Shown here in pieces: positions 45,884 to 59,369 of a stretch of DNA of 64,000 bases. A program made the translations under genes and the position numbers. Numbering within the stretch: position 1 is the first letter of the stretch; every line of letters starts with the position of its first letter. The stretch comes from Glycine soja (taxonomy: Eukaryota > Streptophyta > Magnoliopsida > Fabales > Fabaceae), in assembly GCF_004193775.1 (NCBI RefSeq), contig NC_041016.1, positions 10,441,395-10,505,394 of the forward strand, in the 5' to 3' direction. The notes under the pieces are model-generated. The model was not told the DNA's origin, searched no databases, and was given only the letters and a program-made list of their open reading frames with translations.

Positions 45884-48800
45884 AGGAATAAATCACTTCT
45901 TTTTCGTCATAGCATGTTTGTACACAAGAAGGTTTCTTTTCATGGCAATTTGCAACTAGCAACTTTTAGAATTTTATTTTCATTTATTCTTTATAGGATT
46001 CGGCACAATAAAGTTGTATCAAGATAATGTCTCTGTCAAAACAAATCATAGACACAAAGTATTAAATAAAGTTTTGAATGTTATCCTTTAATATTGCATT
46101 AAATAATAACTTTAATTTGTTATTGTCTTGAAACATGAGATGCAAACTTGCGAAGTATGTTCTAATATCACATAAAAGACAACTTTTGACTTGTGTATTT
46201 ATTTGTATTTGATCAAAATAATAAGAGTTTTAATTCGTCTTAAAAAAATATCTTTTTTGACTTAACAACAATTAATTACATTTGATTGAAATGAATATTA
46301 ACTATATAATTATGGTAAGTTAATTGCTTGCAAAAAAATCTCACGATTTCAAAAATACAATCAATTCCAATTTAATTGGTTAGCTCATATATTAATTCGT
46401 ATAATAAATTAACAATAATATATTAATACGTTCTGCTTTATTTTTTTTATCTAATTGTAAATTCTGATTTGTTTTTTCTTTCATAATAAATTTCATTTTG
46501 TTATATTTTCTGTAATAGTAATTATAGTAATAAGATATAAATTAGTTTGACGAATTTGTATTTTACGAAATGATTAGCCTAATTATACATGTATTATGTA
46601 TATGATTAATATTTAGCCTCAAACCTATTTTTGTTTTTGTTTTGAAAGGTTTGAGTTTATAATTAGATAATCAATTTTTCAAATTTTATAAAATGTTATT
46701 TATTAATTACGTGTTTTATATAACACATTCTATTTGTTCTATTACCTTACATTATGTGTTTTGTTGAATATTATACAACATTATTTATAATTATGATATT
46801 CTTTTATTATTGTAAAAATATTATTGCAATTAATAAGAATATATATTAGTTTAAATACTACTAATTGATTGCGAGATAATAAATCAATAACAATCATTAT
46901 TTACTTTATATTATTACTTTAAATATCTATCTCCTATAATATATGAAAATGATTCTATTAATTTCTGTCACTATTTCTAATAAATTCATCTTACTACTTA
47001 TCATTTTTTTTATATTTGATAACTTTAACATATTTAATTAATTAATTTAATTTAAAAATTTATTATAAAATAAGATTTTATCACGTAGACAAATATCACT
47101 TTATGATCAATAATCAATAAAATTACTAAATATTCATATTAATAACACGGTAAAAAAATAACCTAAAACTATTTTTTTTTAAAGAAAGTAAAAAAGGAGC
47201 AAGCAAAATATCATTAAAATGTAAAAAATCCTATATCCAGGACAACACTCTAATAATAACAATTTTCTATAACATATGTGTATATAAAAATATATTTAAA
47301 TACTTATTAACATATCTACTAACATACATTTATTAAAATTTAAAATAAATAGTTAATAATATATTAAAAATTCAAAACATAATTTTTTTTCCTATAAATT
47401 CTAAAATATGAATTTAATATTCATAACACATGACATACTAAGTTAATTTTTTTAATAACATATACCAAGTTCTTATTTAAAAAAAACATAATTAAAAAAA
47501 GCTAAGTTTCAGATCCAGTTAAAAAATCATTAGGGTCCGTTTGAAATAAAATGTGTGGTTGACAAAAATAGAATTAAAATGCTTTTTAGTTTAATTTCAA
47601 AATACTTTTACATTCATTTTCAAAATCAAGAAAAAAAAATTAAAAATTTAGTTTTTAATTTTAAAAATTACACTCTTTCTACTATTGATAATAACTCATT
47701 ATGTTAATGTTGTCACTCTTACCATCCCTATTATTATCACTACCAACATAAGTATCATTAATCACCATTGTTAATACTAGTACTATCATCAAGGACGTAA
47801 CCAGAAAAAATGTTAAGAGAATGAAAATTTAACAAAAAAAAGGGGGTAAAGAGGAAAGTAAGAGCATTAACTTGAAACTGTAAAAGTTAATTTTTTTAAT
47901 TAAAGGACAGCAAAAGTAAAAATAGATGTTGAAAAGAAAAAAAATAATGATAAATACAAATTGTGATATTCTCAACCCTTTATTTGAGGGGTTGTCCCAT
48001 AAACAAATAGAATTAATTGCATAAAGTGAATATTAGAAGAGGAGGGGGAGAAAAAAATTACTTGTAAATATTAGAAAGTTTCTTATTATCGCCACCCAAA
48101 CTGCTATGGTTACCATATATACCAATATTATTAGTGTAGTCACCGCCATTGTTACAAAATTAGTCTTAAACAAATTTCAATGGGATTCAAAATTTTGAAA
48201 ATGAATTTATTTTGAAATTATAAGTTGGAGGAAAAAAATAAATCTAAAAAATCGGTTTTTAAAATTTTGGAAACTACTAAAAGCTTGTTATTATTTTTAA
48301 AATTTTGAAAACTTACATCTAAAAATCACCCAAAAATGAGCTCTTATTTATTTAAGTGAAAAAAATAATACATTGTCATTTTGCAGAGTTAAATTTTTAC
48401 ACTATACTATTTTGAAGTTATATACTCATTAGCTTATTTACGAACTTAGACCAATTAAACTAAGTGTGGCGATCTTTTCAAATTTTTTATTACAAAATAT
48501 ATTTCTTTAAATTAGTCTAATCTTTTGGAAAATGATTTTTTCAAATAATAGTAATGACAATCAAAATTTTTTTTATTTGTTGATGCTGGATTGAATTAAT
48601 AATAATGTGTGACACGATATAACAATAATAATAACTTTAAAAAACAACAAGTTAATGATAACGTGAGACACTTATTAATGGATCAGAATTACATCTTAAA
48701 AATTTATCAAAAATCAGAAAGTAAAATTTTACTGATTTACCGCTGCGAAAACTTTTTATCCCAAGTTGGAAATTGAAATTTGAGACATAAGCCAACAGAA

Positions 48801-49352
48801 TGGAACATGAGGATAATGATGGTGGCCATGATTGTTAAACAAATAATTGTTATATGCATGTCTTGTGGGACACTTGATTGGTACGTTGGGAATTTTTTTA
48901 TAATTCTTTTTTCTGGTTATCATTTTCTTTACAATAATTAATTAACAATTCTCTCAACTTGCTATCTCACCATATAAAATGGAGCACATTTAATCTAACT
49001 ACAAACAGCTATATACACGAAGCATAACCTCATATAATGATAAAGAAGACTCGTTATCCAATAGAACACACTTTCTCATTTCTTCCAAGCATTCTTATAA
49101 GATCAAACCTTGTTACTACAAACGAAAGTTTGAAAAAAAAAGAAAGAAAAAAAAGCTTCTTTTTTTTATATCGCTCAGAATAAACATTTGAATAGTGTTT
49201 CACTCCTTATATATAGAGAACTCATTTCTTCTTTTTTGTCTTGAGAAACATTTCCTCAACTTTTCTTTCTCCCTCCCATATTTCAGTCGATGCATTTCCG
49301 GCAAACTTCTCCCTCTTTCTTTCCGTCGCTCTAAAATTTTTTATTGCCATTA

Positions 49353-49492
49353 AGAGTGACGTTGTAAGTCATATTTTTCGGTTGCCTTTAAGAGTGACTT
49401 TGTAAGTCATATTTTTCGGTTGGTTTTAAGAGTGACTTTTTAAGTCACATTTTTCTCGGTTGCCTTTTAGAGTGACTTTTCAAGTCATACAA
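49353..49492. repeat. Four 38-40 bp tandem units with internal dyad
   Basis: Units are spaced 38, 38 and 40 bases. Each carries agagtgactt...aagtca, which can pair as a 7-base stem. Units differ by a few bases. Confidence 0.85.
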
Positions 49493-49584
49493 GAGGGTAT
49501 AATTCTAGAAAAGGTTCCCTCAGTGCAGTGGGAATCTTATACAGTGATCTGAACTGTTTTATCCTGGGGACGTCGTGGTTGATA

Positions 49585-49750
49585 GTCTGCTTACACAATT
49601 TTTGACAGTGCCACGAAATGTTTTAAAGAAAGCGACATTATCCGTGACTCAGCCACTAATTTTTTCGGTCTGCTTACACAATTTTTAACAGTGCCACGAA
49701 ACGTTTTAAAGAAAGCGACATTGTCTGTGACTCAGCCACTAATTTTTTCG
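49585..49750. repeat. 83-bp tandem duplication
   Basis: Units 49585-49667 and 49668-49750 have exactly the same length and differ at only a few positions by eye (tttgacag/tttaacag, cgaaatg/cgaaacg, attatccg/attgtctg). Confidence 0.95.
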
Positions 49751-49760
49751 GTTTGTCATA

Positions 49761-52200
49761 AACTATTGTTACAACTTTATTGTGATTTTAGATTGGATTG
49801 CCACTTTTCTGGTTGATGTATTTAAATTTGTTTAGTAATTTGAATTAGGACCAAATATTATGATATCAATAACGGAAACATTTTTTCACCATAAATAAAA
49901 TTATAAGAATTATTGTTAAAAGTTAATAAACTATTTTTACTTAAAATTTTTATTTTATTTTCTACAATTAATTAATTAATTTGTTCACAAAGTCAACTAG
50001 TACAAATAATTTTATATATTTTTGTATTTTTATTACAAAAATATGATTTTTTTAAAAATAAATGAAATAAATTAGTTTTAAAACATTTTTATCTTTTATA
50101 TCTAAATATAAAACTTATTTCGTATAATTTACATCTTATAATAAACTATTATTATTCACAATCAATCTAAACACACTTATTTTTCACAACTATAAGATAT
50201 TTCACTTTTGAAATTGGCTTATTTTTCTTTTAAGGACAAGTTTTTGTGTGACAAATGCTTTAAATATACCTTGAAAGGAAAATGATCGGCATGGGTTGCT
50301 AGACAGCTATATAATTCCTTCACCGACTAATGAGTAATGACTATCACTTTCATTCTTCCCCAAAAAAACTTTCTTCTGATGGAATCCAACCAACGAATCA
50401 ATGAACAAAGTATAATCAAATTTTACAACTTTAGTTAGTCAATAACCAATTAGCCATATACAAACAAAGTGAGCAACACATATATTCTCTACCACTTTAA
50501 CTTTTATTATTATTATGAAATGATGTCTAATGAATTTAATTAAAAATTTGATTCACTATTAATGTAAGTTTCTTTCTTCTTTCAGCTAAGTATTCCAATA
50601 GTCGTTGTAACAGAACTGATATATCCTTGTCACCTTATAGGCAAGAGATCTTATTAAGGATTACTTTTTTCGTGATATGATGCTTAGCATATTCTTATTT
50701 ATAAGTATAATTTGTTTATGTTATACTAAATAATAAAACGTCATAATTAATTTTTATAATTGTTGTGTATAATAAATTTATTGATTTATAATAATATTTA
50801 TCTTAATAGTTACAATGTCTTGATAATGTAAAGTTTTTTTTTACACTAATGATATATCCATTAAACTCTTGGTTTTAAGTAAAGTCTAAAATTTGTCCTT
50901 GAAAGATTTGACGGAAAATAATTATGTTTTTTTAAAAATAACTTTACTTTTATAGTCATTAAATAATAAATTGTTTTCTTACTGACAATAATAAATTATT
51001 ATGTATGATATATAATATTTTTATTTTCATAATAATTATATTAAAAGTCATAATAATTAATTTTTTTTATTGATTAACAATGTAATTATTTTATAAATAC
51101 CATATGTATTTTACAAGAAATAATCTTCTTTGAGTTGTGTAAAAAATAAGATCATATTTATCATTATTAAATATTTAAGACTACTAAATAAGTTTAAAAT
51201 ATAAGATACTTAATCTCTCATATTACTCAAATATACTTACGTCTTATAAATTAAAACATTTAATTTGGAAGGTGAGATGGATTTGTTTGCTTTGAGAAAA
51301 TATTTTTTAATTTTATTTTCTATTTAACTTTTAATTTCAAGATTGCTTTTTTAGTATGGCTCCTAGTTTTGTTTGATTCATAATACGTTTCCTAGTTTTA
51401 AAGATTTGTATTCGAAATAGAGAAAAAAAACCATTATTTTTTGTACAAATATCTGAAATCAGGAAACAAATTAAAAACAACGTAGGTGATAAATTTATAA
51501 TTAAAAGTAGAACATAAAATAAAAAAATAGAAATTATTTTATCAAGGTAAAGTGGTAAACAAATGCATTTTCTCAATTAGACAATTTTTATATTTTTTGT
51601 TTGCTTTTTTCATTTGGACTACATTTAATATACTATATCCTTACAACTAGGAAACAAATTTCTCTCAATTATTTTAAGTTACTCTTATTTTATCTTTATT
51701 TGAATTTTCGATATTCTTAATTACTTGTTTATTTCAAACTACTTGTTTATAAATTAAATTTCAATAATTTTTCTAAAAGAAATCATCTATAATTAAGGAT
51801 AATCTTATACTGTATCATAATTTAAATTATTCATTATAAATCCAAAATATAATTTATAGATCTAAAATACTTATATAAAAATATTTTTGCTACAAATTTA
51901 AGTATACAAAATAAACATTTTCCCGTGCAACATACAAACTAAAATATTATTAAGGAGTCTAGTTCAGTAACGAGTAGTTATAAATTTACTTGTCTTTGAT
52001 TTTTTATATATAAAAAAACACTGAAATATCAAATTATAATATTCCAATAAATAAAAAAATTATTTATATTGATATAAATGATTAAGAAAAGTGAAGTCAA
52101 CTTACTGCTAATAGTAATTAATAATAATAATGAGTCCATAGGGTATTGAGATGATGACATTGTAATTTTGTGGTGTATTTTACCTACCTGTCACCAAATC
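49761..52200. other. AT-rich spacer upstream of WAP
   Basis: No supported gene, RNA or recognised transposon seen. Confidence 0.6.
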
Positions 52201-52730
52201 TCTCTCTATAGCTTGCAACTTTTCCACCTTCTTCTGCTGCTAAACCCTAGAAAAGGCTACTACTACAATTCAACCCTGCTCCCTCGTACACTCATGTGAA
52301 TCTCCAAACATTTTCCTGTCGCCTCGGGATTCTCCAACACCTTCTTTTGTCCGCTAATTCAACCTCGTACGCTCCCACGGTTTTCTGTAAGTTTTTCATT
52401 CCTTTCATTCTCTCAGTTTTCAATTACTCCCAGAAGCTCCCGACTGATTTGGAGCTTCGGCTAAATGCCACTGAATCTTGATTTTTTTTACTCTCCCTCA
52501 AATTTCAGCCCTTGGGTCATTTTTGGTTCAGGAAATTATGTTTGTGAAAGGATTTTGAATTTGTTTCTTTGTGTTGGTTATTGAATTCCGCCTCAATGAT
52601 TTTGCAAGTGTGTCACAGTCAAAGGGCATGAGTCAAGTTTTGATTTTGAGTTTTTATTAATTGTTATGTGTTTCCTACTTTGACAGGTGGTGTGTAAGAT
52701 TTGAGGGTTTGACTTGAGCTTTTGTTTTGA
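52201..52730 (+). promoter_or_regulatory. WAP 5' leader: UTR exon, telo box, leader intron
   Basis: A C/T-rich transcript-like stretch with AAACCCTA (52242-52249) ends in donor TTTTCT|GTAAGT (last exon base 52386). The intron runs 52387-52686 (TTTGACAG acceptor) and the second exon starts at 52687. A six-codon upstream ORF including its stop (ATG at 52731, MAPNC) precedes the main start at 52778. Confidence 0.6.
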
Positions 52731-52777
52731 ATGGCCCCAAATTGCTGATTCTTGTTTGTAGAGGAGAAAAAGTGGCA

Positions 52778-55700
52778 ATGGAGAGCTCTGCTGCTATGGA
52801 GGGTGGTGACAGGATTTACGATAATGGTAAAGAGGATGCGAGTGTGAGCAATCACATTGACATACTTAAGGAAATGGACTCCTTTCTGGAGGACATTGAT
52901 GAGGGGTTGATTATATCTAGGATGGTGGGTGACTCTGTCATTAAGGGCATGGTTAATGCTGTTGAGGAGCAGGCGGCTGAGCGAATCGCTCAGAAAGAAT
53001 TGGAGGTGGTTGGGCTAAAGAAAATTCTAGACGAGTTTCGTGTGGGTTCGGATGAAACTAAGACATTGTGGTCTTTGGTACATCATCGTGAACCCGATGA
53101 AGTTGGTATGCATCAATTTCCAGATAGTGTTGTAGGGCATGATAGATGTATAATGTCTGTAGATAGTTTTCAAATTGCAGTACATGAACAGTTAAATCAG
53201 CTCAGGAAGGAAGTAAATAAAATTAGGGGGGCTAGTTCTATCAGAAGAATTAGTTCAGGTTCTGATTTGGTGGGTTTAGGTGGTATTCTGCAGGAGAATA
53301 TGCCGGAAAAATGGATTTATGTCAATAAAGCTTTTGAAAGCCTTAAAGATACCCTAGACACTTTCTGCAGAAGGATGGAGGATATGGATCATTTATCAAA
53401 GGCATCACTTTCTGAATGGCAGCAGGAGCAGGACTTTTGTTCAGAAATTGAACGGATGGTGATCAGCAATTCTATCTGGGGTTTGCAACAGCAGTTTGAA
53501 CAGAAATTGTTGGACCTCTATGACTCTGAAAGTAGAAATTGTTTTAACCAATATAAAGAGATCTCAAGTTTGCGTCAGGAATTGGATGCAATTTTTAAAA
53601 CACTATCTGTTTCTGAAACTGGGCACCTTCTTTCTCATGGATCCTTGGAGAATACCGATGAATGGTGTCATAATAAGAGGGTTGACCATTTTCACGTGAA
53701 GCTTTCAACAGATCCCTTATCACCCTCAACTATGGAAGAAAATGGCAAACAGGAGGAGTCAAAGATTAACAAGCCTGAGAATTTGGATTCAGCCTCATTA
53801 AAGCACATGTCTAAAGAAGATTTGGTTACTTATATTACTAAAATGAGAAGAAACCATGAATCTCAAGTGCAAGAGAAGACTGAAGAGAATTTTCGCCTTA
53901 GGCGGGAACTTTTGAATTTGAAAGAAAGAGGTTCTTCTTTTCCATTGAAGAAGGACAAGGAGTTTGAGCTGTTGAAGAAAAAAATCCCAGATGTTATCTC
54001 AAAATTGAATGAAATCCTTGATGGAAACGAGAAAGTACATCAATTCAGTGAAAACATTGAATCTCTTAGCAGTTTGAAGGATAGATTGGACTTCTTACAA
54101 TTGGAGAATCATCAACTGAAGGACACACTATCAGATATGAAGAAGGAATTTAAGAGTCTATCTTCCCAGCTTTCTGCTTCTGTGGAAAAATTGTCACAGC
54201 AACAACTGACACAGAAAAATTTGTTACAAACCATTCAGAAGCTTGAGGATGACATAGGGGATGCACATACTCAAGTTTCAGTTATTCAAGATGTATATAA
54301 ATGTTTCTTTGAAGATATTGTGAGTGAGTTTAGATACAGCACCGAAGAATTACATCTGAAGAATAGTTTCATGCAAGAAATATATGAAGTAATATTCAAA
54401 GAAGCTTCCCACAGTGCTCAAGCTTCTAGTGGGTTGGGAATTGAGGAAGCTGAAATGGAGTCAACTATTATGCAAGGGCAATTGGATATTAATCATATTA
54501 TATTTAAAGAAACATTGATGAATGCAGATGAAGCATTAAAATTCGAAAGTGCTGAGAAAGAGACACTAAAATATGAAATGCTTATGTTGAATTCAGTAGT
54601 GGAGGAAAAGGAAAAGTTAATCCAAGGAGCAGCAGATGCTTTGGTTCTAGAGAAACAAAAAACGGAGTCTGCCTCTGAACAGCTTAACAGTTTAAGAGCT
54701 GAGATAGTTCAGCAACATAAATTAATTGCAGAGAACAGTAAAGAATTGAATGTCACCAAGGGTAACCTGGTGGCAGCTTTGAAGGAAATTGAACAATACA
54801 AGGAGCAAGTGCAAGAGCTACATCAAAATCTTGAACAAAGAATGAACAAGCTTAAAGAAACTGATGAAGAAAAAAAAGTGCTTTGTACGCTTACACAAAA
54901 GCAACAAGAAACACTAAAACTGATTGAGGAAAAAGAAAGGGAAAGCAGGAAGCAAATGGAATCAACCATTAATCTCATCTATAAATTGTTGGCAATGGTT
55001 ACTGATTTTGAAGCTAGAGTAAATAAAGATATTTCAAGAAATCGTTTGAGGTATGCAATAATTGTGTCAAGTTCCTTCTTTTTTATTTTTTAATAGCTCA
55101 TTAATTTATGATAAACTACGGTACCTCTTAGAATGTGGGTTTGAGCCTAACTCAATCCCAAAAGTTAGCTCATAGGGTAAGGGTTGCCCCTACTTTATCT
55201 TGGTACTATCTCTAGCCAATGTAGGACTTGGTTTTTTCCCAATAATATCTATGATTGTTTCTCTGTTTTAAGCTATTTTATGTGGTCTTCTATTTATGTA
55301 AGTGTTTAAGCTTATGTGAAGCAACAAGTACATCAGGTCTTCTAATTGATTGAAGAAATAATTTGGGCAATTAACTTGGTTTTTTTTTAAAACCTTTTTT
55401 GAATTTTAAAGTCAAATATAAATCTATTATATGTATCCTTTCAGTAAATAATTTCAGATCATTTGCAAGCTGGAGGTATACTATATTACTATATGTTACA
55501 AGAAAAACTTATCATGTGAGCAGTAAACATATTTGTTAAAAATTTATATTTGATTTCAACTTGATCTTGTTAACTGTTAATGCCCTGAAAATTGTGTGAA
55601 AAAAAACTAAATGCTTCAATTTCATATCCTTATATGTAACAAGCAGTTTTGAATTGTAATTGTTATTTTTTAAAATTCAGTTTAAAATCCTTGTGGTGAT

Positions 55701-57180
55701 CATGTCTTATAAGTAATAATCTTTTCAGTCTTGAAAACATGAGATCTGAGTTCCATTGGATCAAGAACAAAGCCAATGTACTTAAAACCATGGGTTTGGT
55801 GCACAAGCAAAGGCTAGAAACAAAATCTTCTGATCTCTTGAAGGCTGAAGCAGAGGTATGTAATCAGAAACATTATTTTTTTTTGTCAAGCTATTGGAAA
55901 CATTGCATTAGTTATGTGTTTCTGAGAGAGAGGGAATAAAAGTAGATATCAAATCAAAGCCTGTGTATGAGTGTAGCCTATAAGGTTTATGTTGAAAATT
56001 TTGGTGAACCAAAACATACAGCTAATTCCCAACTTGAATAGATATCTAGACTTCATGAGAACATTATTTTCATTTTTAACTTCTTTCTATTTTAATGCTC
56101 AAGTCTTGTAATTGAGGCCACTTACATTTGATCTAAAGTAGTTACCTTGGATATTTACTTGGAGTTTCAGGTTGATCTTTTGGGGGATGAGGTAGATACT
56201 CTTCTTAGCCTCCTTGAAAAAATATACATTGCACTTGATCATTATTCACCTATACTGCAGCATTACCCTGGGGTGAGAACCTTTCCCATTCTGTATATTG
56301 TACTTTGTACATAATTGAAGTGTATAATGCTGATGTATGTGATTTGCCAATGTATGTGATATTACTATAAAGATTCTATCTATCTTCCCGATCGTTTCTC
56401 CTTAGGATTGTAAACTTATTTTGAGGATATTAAAAGCAACTATTCCTTTCTGTGTTGAGACAATGAATACTTGACCCAACTCTGATGAAGGAAAATACCA
56501 AATGTTTGTCTTTAGGTTTTGGAGATTTGAAAATCTAGTAATTATTTCATGCGCTAAATATGATTTTTTAGGTCATATTTACCTTTGTTAAGATGTTTTG
56601 TTAGAACTGTGGCTAGAATAATTCTTATGAGACTTAAAACCAATCCTTGTGTAGTTTTTTTTGTTATAAAACATTGATAGTTATGTAGCTTGGACCTGGA
56701 ATGAAAGTTTTTTTTGTTTCTATCATACATGGGAATCCCTCATTCCATGAAATGAACATGGAATTGAATCACAACTATATGTATCAAATATAATATAAGA
56801 GAATATATGGACAAGCTGTTATTGTACTATCACCACCACAGGTGTACAAGTAGAACTGTGTTGAGGTAGCGTACTAACTCAACCCCACCATTCAGCTAAG
56901 AATTGTGTGATTAGATAGTTACTGGTGAAGCTCCATCCAGAAGTTTTTACTGTCCAATTAGATTTGTGTAGCTTCAAAGAAACATAGGGACATATACTTT
57001 TGTTTCTTTGAGATGATTTTATATTCATGAATAGAATATATAGTGTGTACTGTTTGATATCCTTAAGTTCCAAACTCCCAATAAACTTTTTTCAATAATT
57101 ATCGGTCAATTTTGCAGATTATTGAGATTCTGGAGCTTGTAAGAAGAGAACTGACTGGAGATTCTAGAAAACATGTTTAG
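52778..57180 (+). CDS. WAP: WPP domain-associated protein (coiled coil)
   Basis: Long coiled-coil protein of the family first described in tomato as a partner of WPP-domain (MAF) proteins at the nuclear envelope and Golgi; Arabidopsis At2g34730 belongs here. Coding exons are 52778-55050, 55729-55855, 56171-56272 and 57118-57180, which join to 2565 bases, or 854 aa. The first exon encodes nearly 90 percent, including an N-terminal acidic helix ([20 protein letters not shown]), central Glu/Lys/Gln/Leu-rich heptads (about residues 370-750) and repeated [21 protein letters not shown] blocks. The three small exons encode the conserved C-terminal block ([44 protein letters not shown]). No signal peptide or membrane span is seen. 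The start GCAATGG has good context. Intron 1 carries an LTR-like repeat. Confidence 0.9.
55116..55243 (-). repeat. LTR-like dispersed repeat in WAP intron 1
   Basis: Second copy of the sequence nested in the copia element (28728-28860), in the same minus orientation. It begins TATTGGGAAAAAACCAAG, where the other copy has TGTTGGGAAAAGCTCAAG, and shares ctagagat, cctatgagcta and gggttgagtt-type words. Two copies in unrelated contexts mark it as a dispersed repeat. About 25 percent divergence by eye. Confidence 0.75.
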
Positions 57181-59369
57181 TTGTGTGTTCTGGCCAGGTA
57201 AATCGACAGACACACTGTTGACACAAACTGTATCTGTCCATGCACTGGATCAGTAAAACCCAGAAGCAGTGATAAGGAAATCATTATCTGCAAACCCCCA
57301 CATGACCATTGATCAACCACATTGGATGTGGAGAATTGCAAGTAACTTTTCAGGGAGCACCATCATAGTGTTAATTGGTTCATTTTTTTCCTTCTTTCTA
57401 TTAGCTTCATCTATACAGAGATCAGAGATGCTAGAGTTCTGGTAGTTGGATTTCTTTTTCAATTCGTTTTTTTTTTTTTGTGTTCACCATGTCTATAACT
57501 GCAGAACAGTGGCAATGCTATAGCGTAAATTATTCTAGTCCATGCTATCCTCTGTTGAATTACTACATCGAGGGGCTATGGGCAACTTGACCCACTTGCT
57601 TAAATCTTCCGATGGATACAGGTAACGAGTTGTACAGTTGTCACATAATATAGCAGCTGGCTGATGTGTAGCTGCTTGGTTTTTGTTCTCCTGAAACATA
57701 GTTTGAGGAAAACAGCAACAGAAAAGAATCAACAACTTGTGCAGTTGCTAACACACTGTTTTTGCCATACATTAATGCTTTATATCATACTAGGACACAA
57801 ATTTGCTTCCCCTCTTTGTAATGCATAGCTTTTCTACTTGGGCTAATAACATTTGTACATGTTATTTTGTGTAATGAATTTCCAGATGGCTTATTGATAG
57901 TTTTGCGTTGTAGGCTCAAGTGTATGATATTCTTCTGCATTCAGTGAATTGTGTTTTAAAATGGTTACCTTTATTGTATTGAAATCATCAGCCTTTATTT
58001 CATATTTTTACATTTTTAAATATTTAATTTGTTTTTAGTTTTTTTTTTGCCAATATAACTTAAATATCATAATAAATGCTTGCCTTATCTTTTTATTGTG
58101 TCCAATGATTGAACCTAAAACTTTATATATCCTATACTTAGATAATGTATGTACTTATGTACAGGTCTCAATAATGTTTTATTAATAAATCAAATCAGTT
58201 TTTTTTTTTTTTTGGAAAAAGTCAAATCAGTTACTTCGTCATCAAAAGAGACCTATCCCTTATTAATGTTTATCTTAGTGTATAAAAAAAACGTTACTAA
58301 CAAGTTTTATTATTGATTGAGAGAGATCTTTCGTTATCAATCAATATCTTTATTGTTGATTGATGGGCTAACTAACTTATTATCAATCCTTAAACCAGTT
58401 AAATCTTGTCATTCTCAGATTGTTGGCTTTTTGACCATTAAGATTCAACTTTGTATAATGTCAAAATTGAAGTGTAATTGGGAGCATGTATATGGATCCC
58501 CCCTTATATTTTTCATGCCACCGAGTCAAATAATTAAATTTAAAGAAAATTTGAGGATTAACATTGATATTTCCTTTAAAAAAAGTTTTATTTTTTAAAG
58601 TTATATATAGTTTCATCAAAATTTTAACTATATATCTATAACTTAAATTTTTTAATTAAGTCTTTATAATTTAAAAATTTTGTATTAAACTCCTAAAAGT
58701 TAATATTATTAAATATTTACTAAGCACCATTGATGTGACATTATAGAACCAATTTGTTTAAGCTTATTTTTTTAAAAAAATAAAATAAGTAGTTTTATGT
58801 TTATTTTTTACATATTTGTCTGAGCTGTTTTTATTTAAAATAAACAGTTTTAAGTTTTTTTCAATAAATAAATCTAATTTTATTATAAAAAAATACTTAT
58901 TTTTAAAGTTATTTTTTTTCTAAGTTTAAACACTTATAATTTTCAAGTCAAGCGATTTCCTATTTGTTCATGTGGAATCTAATTCTTAATGAAAGAGGTT
59001 CTATTGTTTGTAACGAAAAAATTGTGTGCATATTTGCTTATGCAAGATTAATTGTACTCATAATTTAAATAATTGGTCCTCGCCGCGCCGGTCAGGCCAG
59101 CACAATTTAAAAAAATAATTCTATTCTATTTTTATATAAATTACACACAGTACACATGTTACATGGGAAATCAGAAAACTGTTCTTCAATAAAAAAAATG
59201 ATAATTCATCACAAAATAATTACAATTATGCTATTGTGGTAGGAAAAAAAAATTCCTTATCATATGATAAGCGACAGTTATTACAATAATTATATTACAA
59301 ATATATATAGATATAGATGACCGAAAAAAACCGACTCCTCACAAAGTCTTGTTCTTATAATAAAGAAAA
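57181..59369. other. WAP 3' flank and AT-rich spacer
   Basis: The first 500-750 bases look transcribed (less AT-rich, 3' UTR-like). After about 58000 the sequence is AT-rich with no gene seen. Confidence 0.5.

Larger units (their letters stand above)
42023..49200. other. Gene desert, AT-rich
   Basis: About 7 kb without a supported gene on either strand. It contains a long TA microsatellite and two short tandem duplications, listed separately. Open frames here are short and of low complexity. Confidence 0.6.
49208..49760. other. Tandem-repeat island with TATA-like start, no ORF
   Basis: A less AT-rich island in the desert. TATATATAG at 49208-49216 is followed by a C/T-rich stretch like a plant 5' leader. 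Then come four 38-40 base repeats (AGAGTGAC at 49353, 49391, 49429, 49469), each with the inverted pair GTGACTT/AAGTCAC. A unique segment follows (GTGGGAATCTTATACAG, CCTGGGGACGTCGTGG), and then two 83-base direct repeats at 49585-49667 and 49668-49750. No open frame of note exists. It could be a non-coding RNA locus, an LTR or a gene relic; I do not recognise it. Confidence 0.5.

Noticed and set aside
57535..57735. 66-codon minus-strand open frame in the WAP 3' flank
   Set aside because: Likely antisense to 3' UTR; no domain and no splice context.
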